Source of the DNA: Cloeon dipterum
Taxonomy: Eukaryota; Arthropoda; Insecta; Ephemeroptera; Baetidae
Reading direction: 5' to 3'
Assembly: GCF_949628265.1 (NCBI RefSeq)
Contig: NC_088789.1
Location: forward strand, 3,410,001 to 3,474,000
DNA: 64,000 bases
This document shows, one piece after another, positions 58,801 to 64,000 of the stretch. A model generated the notes under the pieces. The model had not been told where the DNA came from. It saw only the letters and a program-made list of their open reading frames with translations, and searched no databases. The position numbers and the translations under genes were made by a program. The stretch's first letter is position 1. Every line of letters starts with the position of its first letter.

Positions 58801-59384
58801 TTTTTGCCATAGTTAAACTCTCTCTCCAATCTTGCGACATGAAGCTTTTTGGAAAATTGAATACGTGCAAGTCATTTGCAAGTTAAAAAGGCGGTCTTCC
58901 CACCGCAAAATTCCGAGAAAAAAAGAAACCGTCAAGGATGTGAAGCGAAAGAAAGTGACTGGAGCGCGATCTCTAAATGTCCTACGCACCATGAATGCTC
59001 GAAAGTCAACATCCGCAGACGTTTTACCTGCACTGTGCCGCATCCTTTGAGGGGCATCTCGATTTTGTAGGTGGAATTTCCGTTTCCAGCCACAAAACAG
59101 GGGCTGTTTCTGTTGAAGTCGGCGAACGCGATGCCGTAGAAGGGTTCCTCAAACTTGAGTTCGGCCTCCATGGAGCCGGCTGCGCAGTTGAGGGCGGCCT
59201 TGGTCCTGTTCAGGAAGATGACCGGTGACAGGTCATCCAGTTTGGTCACCTTTCCGTCCAGGGTGGCCTGCTCGGGGAGGCCAGAGCCCGGCAAGTACTC
59301 GATACTGTTGCCATGGTTGGCGTAATTCGACTGTGCAGCCACGCTCACGGCCAACACCACCAACGCAAGTCCACGGAGGGCCAT
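55830..59384 (-). CDS. Type I membrane protein with ZP-N-like ectodomain and long repeat-bearing tail
   Basis: Function is unknown; ZP-module proteins usually build apical matrix or cuticle-linked filaments. Exons in - strand order are 59384-59028, 58776-58637, 58578-58316 and 57706-55830 (TAA); they total 2637 nt, or 878 residues. The start ATG 59384-59382 directly follows an AG acceptor, so an upstream non-coding exon is likely. Residues 1-18 are a signal peptide (ALRGLALVVLAVSVAAQ). Residues about 60-150 have the ZP-N pattern: C67, MEAELKFEEPFYGIAF, C96, the PLKGCG cysteine C115, and C149. A proline-rich linker (RYPPPIAPPPP) leads to one membrane helix (about 182-206) and a basic stop-transfer SRRR. 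I see no ZP-C half. The tail of about 670 residues is Ser/Pro/charged-rich with four copies of a W/F-D/E-V-x-I/V-R motif, and ends in a His-rich stretch. I do not recognise a named orthologue. Confidence 0.85.
56403..57476 (-). repeat. Four-copy intragenic peptide motif in the ZP-N protein tail
   Basis: The copies, in protein order, are QFDVSVR (57476-57456, residues 331-337), TFDVAIR (56858-56838, residues 537-543), NWEVLIR (56705-56685, residues 588-594) and KWDVIIR (56423-56403, residues 682-688). Each is preceded by prolines (P-P-x or P-x). The spacing is irregular, so this is a short linear motif rather than a tandem repeat of folded domains. Confidence 0.7.
57707..58315 (-). other. ZP-N gene intron 3
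   Basis: A 609-bp AT-rich intron; nothing else is recognised. Confidence 0.7.
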
Positions 59385-62300
59385 CTGAAACATAAATATC
59401 GAGACGAATTAAAATTTGAAAGTTAAATCAGTTCCCTGCTGCGGTATAGATTTTACCGGAGCAGCTTCTGCCGAGAAATGTGTGAGGTCTGCATGCACGC
59501 CTGCATTTGACTCGCGCTCATCGCCGTGGAGTCCATTCGGAATTTGGGAGGTGCGATTTGTTTGCGACCTGCTGGGCCGAACCTCTGCAGTGTGCGTGAT
59601 TTGGATTCAAGGGACTAAAATGCTTAGTGTTTTAATTGAAGTCCCCAATGCGGAGGCAACGGTGGTCCTTTTCTAGACCAGGCTTCCTTACAAATCGTGG
59701 CCTGTGTGCAATCATGTTATCGGCTCACGGTGTTATTGGGACACTTGGTTTTCGTCACTAGACAACTAGTAAGAGGTCACTCTTTTCGGCAGAGACATAC
59801 CAGTTTGAAAAGTCTGGCTAGATTTTTTTATGGTTGTCTGTCAGCAAGAATAAAAGTATATTTTTTTATTTTAGAAACTATAAGTTAGTTAGAAAAATTA
59901 AACTGCATAATTCAAAAGATATGCTTGCTGGGTGCAGAGTGAAATGCTGGAGATTTTCTTTTTTCCGAGTGCCAAGAAACCAACATCAAGCAGATTCAGC
60001 CTTAAACTTAATATTTTAAAAGAAAAAATTCCTCTGTGCAATGCAAAAAAATTAACAACTAAACTTGAGCTATTTTTTTGCCATCTTAAAAGTTGGCAAA
60101 ATCATTCATTGCGGTTGTAAATGAAGAGTTTTTGTGTATTTATGCGTGGCTGAGGTCGATCAAATCTCATTTAGCCTATTTACCGTAAACCCGATTTGTA
60201 TTCATTCAAACAAAATTATTTTGCGCCAAGAATTAAAAACTGTTATAAACAACCCATTTTTTTGTTTTAGTGCCAAATGGACAGCTCGTCTTGTCATTAT
60301 TAATATGATTTTGAATTGGTCGGCTAGCCGAAAATAGCCTCGCAATTTCTCAAACTTTTGCTTTTCACGCACACATTGCGGAACTTATACAAAGTTACGA
60401 CTATTCTTGCGCAGCAGCAGGTTCTAATGATTTATTCATGCACAGCGAGAATCGCATCTCAGCGGCTGCGAGCAGTTTAAAACCCCGTTAGATTGAACAC
60501 ACACGTCAGTCACTCGAGCTGGCTGACGTGAGCACGCTATTCACCGAATTCAAACAAATAAAATAAACGCACATTATTTCGTTGGTTTAAATCAATATAC
60601 GTTGCGTTTTGTCTAAATCCGAACTGAGAAAAATTTTATTTTCCATCGTCACCGCGGCTGTCAAGGCGCGAAACCGAAAGCTTTATTGTTTGCAGCATGT
60701 CCGACAACAGGAAACGAAAGCAAAGTGCAATTATTCTCAGCTTGTATATATATGAAATGCGATCACCGATTCCGAGCACGTCCCATTCTTTTTCTTCTGC
60801 TCACCATGTTAAGGTGAATCAGCGCTATTATGCTCATCAGCAGTCGCAGGGATTTAGTACATCATATATTTATATGGACAGTGTGACGTAAGCCTTTCGC
60901 GGCAGTGCTGGCTGGACTTTATTTCCTGTATCTCTAAAAAGCTGCGCGGGATCAAAGCAGAGCTGCGGCGACGCCGTTAAATCACTTTTGTCTCCTCCGG
61001 CCGCTTTGATGGTGCTTTTATTCCTCCAACTGCTCTTTCAACCAAGATCCATAGCTATAAAACATTCGAACGTGTGTAATGGTGCGGGCTCCATCGAGAC
61101 ATTTTAATGTTAAGTAAAGAGAGAGAGCGTTGCCCTGCGTTCCCAACATGAAAGAGTTCAATGACGAAATTTTGTTTGCCAATTGAAGGAAAATTTTGAC
61201 ACACGCTGCATTTTATTACAGTAGCCCCATTTTTGAGAAATCCACAATTTGGGGCAGAATAGAAACAAAGGAAATGCGACGAGCAACAATAACTTTCCCT
61301 CAGTAAAATGCGAATAAAATTATCCATTTCAAAACGTGTATTAATAGTGCAGCTAAAAAGCGTGAAATCGAAATTTAACCGTCAGAGGTTCGCATCCTCT
61401 GCGTTCACGCCTCCACTTTTTATACGAATCGCACGATCAAAAATTTAAGGCACGATCGGCTGTCCCTTTTTTCCAGGAATGTTTTGGATGAATGAGAGTG
61501 TCACGAAATTACTATCCAGCTGCAAGATTGAGAGATTTTCGTGTGCCATGGGAAAGTTTCGCATGATTATAACTGTGCGAGTGCGTCCGCATCCATTTTT
61601 AATGCACCACAATCGCGAGACAAAGGAGAAACTTTCGGGCGCAAAACGCGGACGGAACGAGAGAGTCAATGGAAGGAAGCGATGAAGTATATATATTTTC
61701 ACGAAAGTAGCGTTACATATTTTGCACACACAACGCTCGTTTTTATCTCTGTGTCATCTGCAAGTGCTCTGTAATTACTCGTTTCGGGCATTATTTATGT
61801 GCCACGTGCCGGAAAACAAACGATAAAATCGCATACATATTCCTTGATACTTATTTATTTCATCCGTACACCGAAGAAGCAATTGTGCCTTGGAGGTAAA
61901 AGATATCCTTTATCCAATTAAATGAAGCTAAAAAATCCGCAAAGGAATCGTGCCTTTGTTTTTATCATCTGCTTAAAATAAAAATGTGATCACTTCGCTT
62001 TGGAATAATGTTGCAATTAAACAACGCGGATGTCTTCGGCACGAAACGGATACAATAAAATAATTAGCGAAAACCGAAAGTGCTCGCGCTTCGGATAAAC
62101 AGTCCTCGTGAACCGAGATGAGCTCACGTTATCACTTTGCCTTGAGTGCCGCAAATCCAAGGTTTCCAGTGAAACGCGATCAGGCGCGAAATAAATATAT
62201 TCCCGCGTACACCTGTCGAAAAATCCGGCTCCCGACTCATGCCGCTCGTGCCTTATCACCCGTACGCGGCAGCCCATTAAATTGTTGTGCCATTGTATGT

Positions 62301-64000
62301 TGCTTACAAATAAATCGGTCCGTTTTGAGAAAAGTAACCGTCCTTTGGGAACGAGCATCAATCACACAGCACACTCTTTCGCCTTGCAAACAAAGCACGC
62401 GCTCATTCGTTCGAGCAGAGATCAATCTCAATTCCCTTGCAAGCACCGTAAGCTTGACTGCTTAATGGCCCAAAAATTAGCTCAGCTTGTACAGTAAAAA
62501 TGATCTCTTCGCTTATAACTGAATTTTGATTTCCAGTTCAATGCATCCTTTATGGTCTTGCTCTGTAAGCCATTTATAATATTTATTGTTCAAAAAATCG
62601 AGGAATAAGAACCTGCAAAACACTTTTATATAGATCTGATTTAACAAAAAGGAGAGATTACTGTTCCTCAGTCACTTCTTTAAAATTAAAATTTGAAATA
62701 CTCGCTCACACACGGGAAGGCAATCTATGAAATTTAAATCAAAGAAAGTTTTTACTTTTTTCTGATAATTTTCGTGCTTGCTGGAAACGTTCCGGAAATT
62801 TATCAAGTTTATATTCCAAATTATATATGACAATTTCTTGTAAAAAGATTGTGCTAAATAGAATGACATTTTTCCTTAATATGAATATTTAATTTTTTAA
62901 TAAAATTAAAATAGTTTGAATGAGAGGAAATTCACCTGTGTGAATTATCTCTTGTAAAACACAAACAATGGCAGCAATAAATTTGAAACGCTTTTTTATT
63001 CCGGACCGGATGTAAAAATTAGAGACACACCTGATGTTAGCACTGCTGTAGCATGAAATTTCTTGATCAAAATCGTCTAGACAGGCAGCACGCCTGTCAA
63101 AAAGGGTTCCCCTACATTTCCTGCGCGCAGGACCCTCGCGGCTGCAGCATAAATAATGGAAAATTCGATCTGCGCACGCAAGATGCATTGGCAATTTCGC
63201 AATTACTGCCAATAAATCATGGCGATTTCCAAGTGCGCGAGCGAGGCCGTCAGGGAGAAATAAATATAATGAAAAAAGTGCCACGTTTCTTGGCATGTCT
63301 ACAGAATGAATAAGTGCGCTTCAGTGCATCTCCAATCGCAGCGAAAAAAATAGGAGACTTTTATTGCAACCGGTATTTTCCATTTGAGCATAAAAGCACA
63401 TTTAACACACACACGGCGCAGAGAAAATGCGTGGAGCAGAGAAATTCATAAACACCCTGCGTCTTTTTTCCTTGGGCCGGTCTGCCCACGCGCCGGCCGG
63501 GTAAGCGAAAACACAATTAAATCACGCCTTATGTCACGGTCGCCGTGGGCTGCAAAAATTCGAATCGCTTGCAGGATTGTAAAATGAATCACCTCCTCTT
63601 GGCTCGCTATTCGATATTTCGCTGCGGCGAAGGGAAAGTTGCATTATGTGTATGTTCTATGGGAGCCTTGTCCTACTTGAAAATGCACACAATCGAGTGC
63701 GTTTGTTTGTTGCTTTTATTATTCCACACAGTCCAACGCGAATTGTCAGTTTCATTGCGTTTCAGTCGGCTGCTTTTGAATCAAATTTCAAATCTGACGA
63801 GCAGATGCTGGTAGAAAGGAGGTTTCCTACACGCTCCGGCAGTGATGTCACACATTTCACCTGAGAAAAACTGCTAGTTTGCAAGTGTGTGTTGTAATAA
63901 CAAACACACGGTGGTGAACTCCGAGTTTTAATAGCTTAAGCAGCTTTCACACTCGCAAGAAAACCATATAGTGTCACGAATGCGGGGCGAAATTTTTCAT
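59385..64000. other. Upstream region of the ZP-N gene; no coding gene seen
   Basis: This 4.6-kb stretch probably holds a 5'-UTR intron, because an AG acceptor (TTTCAG on the - strand) abuts the start codon, and the promoter of the ZP-N gene. I cannot place the first exon. Short open frames occur on both strands without recognisable products. Minor features are a CACGTCAG/CTGACGTG inverted repeat at 60502-60530, a TC/GA-rich patch near 61120, and a tRNA-like hairpin at 61360-61410. Confidence 0.5.
61360..61410 (+). other. tRNA-like hairpin with B-box string
   Basis: GCGTGAA (61360-61366) pairs with TTCACGC (61404-61410). Between them is a perfect T-arm-like stem-loop, CAGAGG / TTCGCAT / CCTCTG (61383-61401), whose GGTTCGCATCC matches the RNA polymerase III B-box. 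The total length is 51 nt, too short for a nuclear tRNA, and there is no D arm or anticodon arm. It may be a tRNA remnant or chance. Confidence 0.3.

Overview
This is eukaryotic nuclear DNA, almost certainly from an arthropod and probably an insect. Every confident gene is split by GT-AG introns, the inter-exon DNA is AT-rich, and the gene set includes a protostome ionotropic receptor and an UNC-76/FEZ orthologue. No species can be named from the sequence alone. There are no prokaryotic operons, CRISPR arrays or rRNA genes. All gene models were assembled by hand: each junction was checked for GT/AG and for agreement of reading phase, and each product was recognised from remembered family sequence, not from a database search.

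Layout. About 0-12.5 kb is compact, with introns often only 49-76 bp: ric-8 (+, its 5' end lies outside the window), NDUFA9/ND-39 (-), CUEDC2 (+) and an ionotropic receptor (-). ric-8/NDUFA9 and CUEDC2/IR are tail-to-tail pairs; NDUFA9/CUEDC2 is a head-to-head pair. A small TIR element (AGAGGTCTCA ends) sits in one intron of three of these genes.

About 12.5-43 kb is dominated by one scavenger receptor class B (CD36 family) gene (+). Eight shared exons lie at 35,977-42,447. Three candidate alternative first exons (14.8, 21.7 and 29.1 kb) each end in phase 1, as the shared acceptor needs. They would give the receptor different short cytoplasmic N-termini. The roughly 21 kb between these exons looks non-coding, but holds a long hairpin, a dispersed repeat and a palindrome.

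About 43.6-55 kb is Unc-76 (+), a kinesin-1 adaptor, with a 6.5-kb first intron and a 5' region carrying a CRE and three Grainyhead-type sites. About 55.1-59.4 kb is a membrane protein gene (-) with an extracellular ZP-N module, one membrane span and a long disordered-looking tail with a repeated motif. It is tail-to-tail with Unc-76. From 59.4 kb to the end I see no coding gene; this is probably the upstream region and a 5'-UTR intron of the ZP gene.

The genes do not form one pathway. They are a G-alpha chaperone/GEF, a complex I subunit, a ubiquitin-binding regulator, a chemosensory-type receptor, a lipid receptor, an axonal transport adaptor and an apical matrix-type membrane protein. The most interesting material is the multi-promoter CD36 gene, the hairpin in its intron, the ZP-N-only protein and the duplicated module next to an Unc-76 exon.
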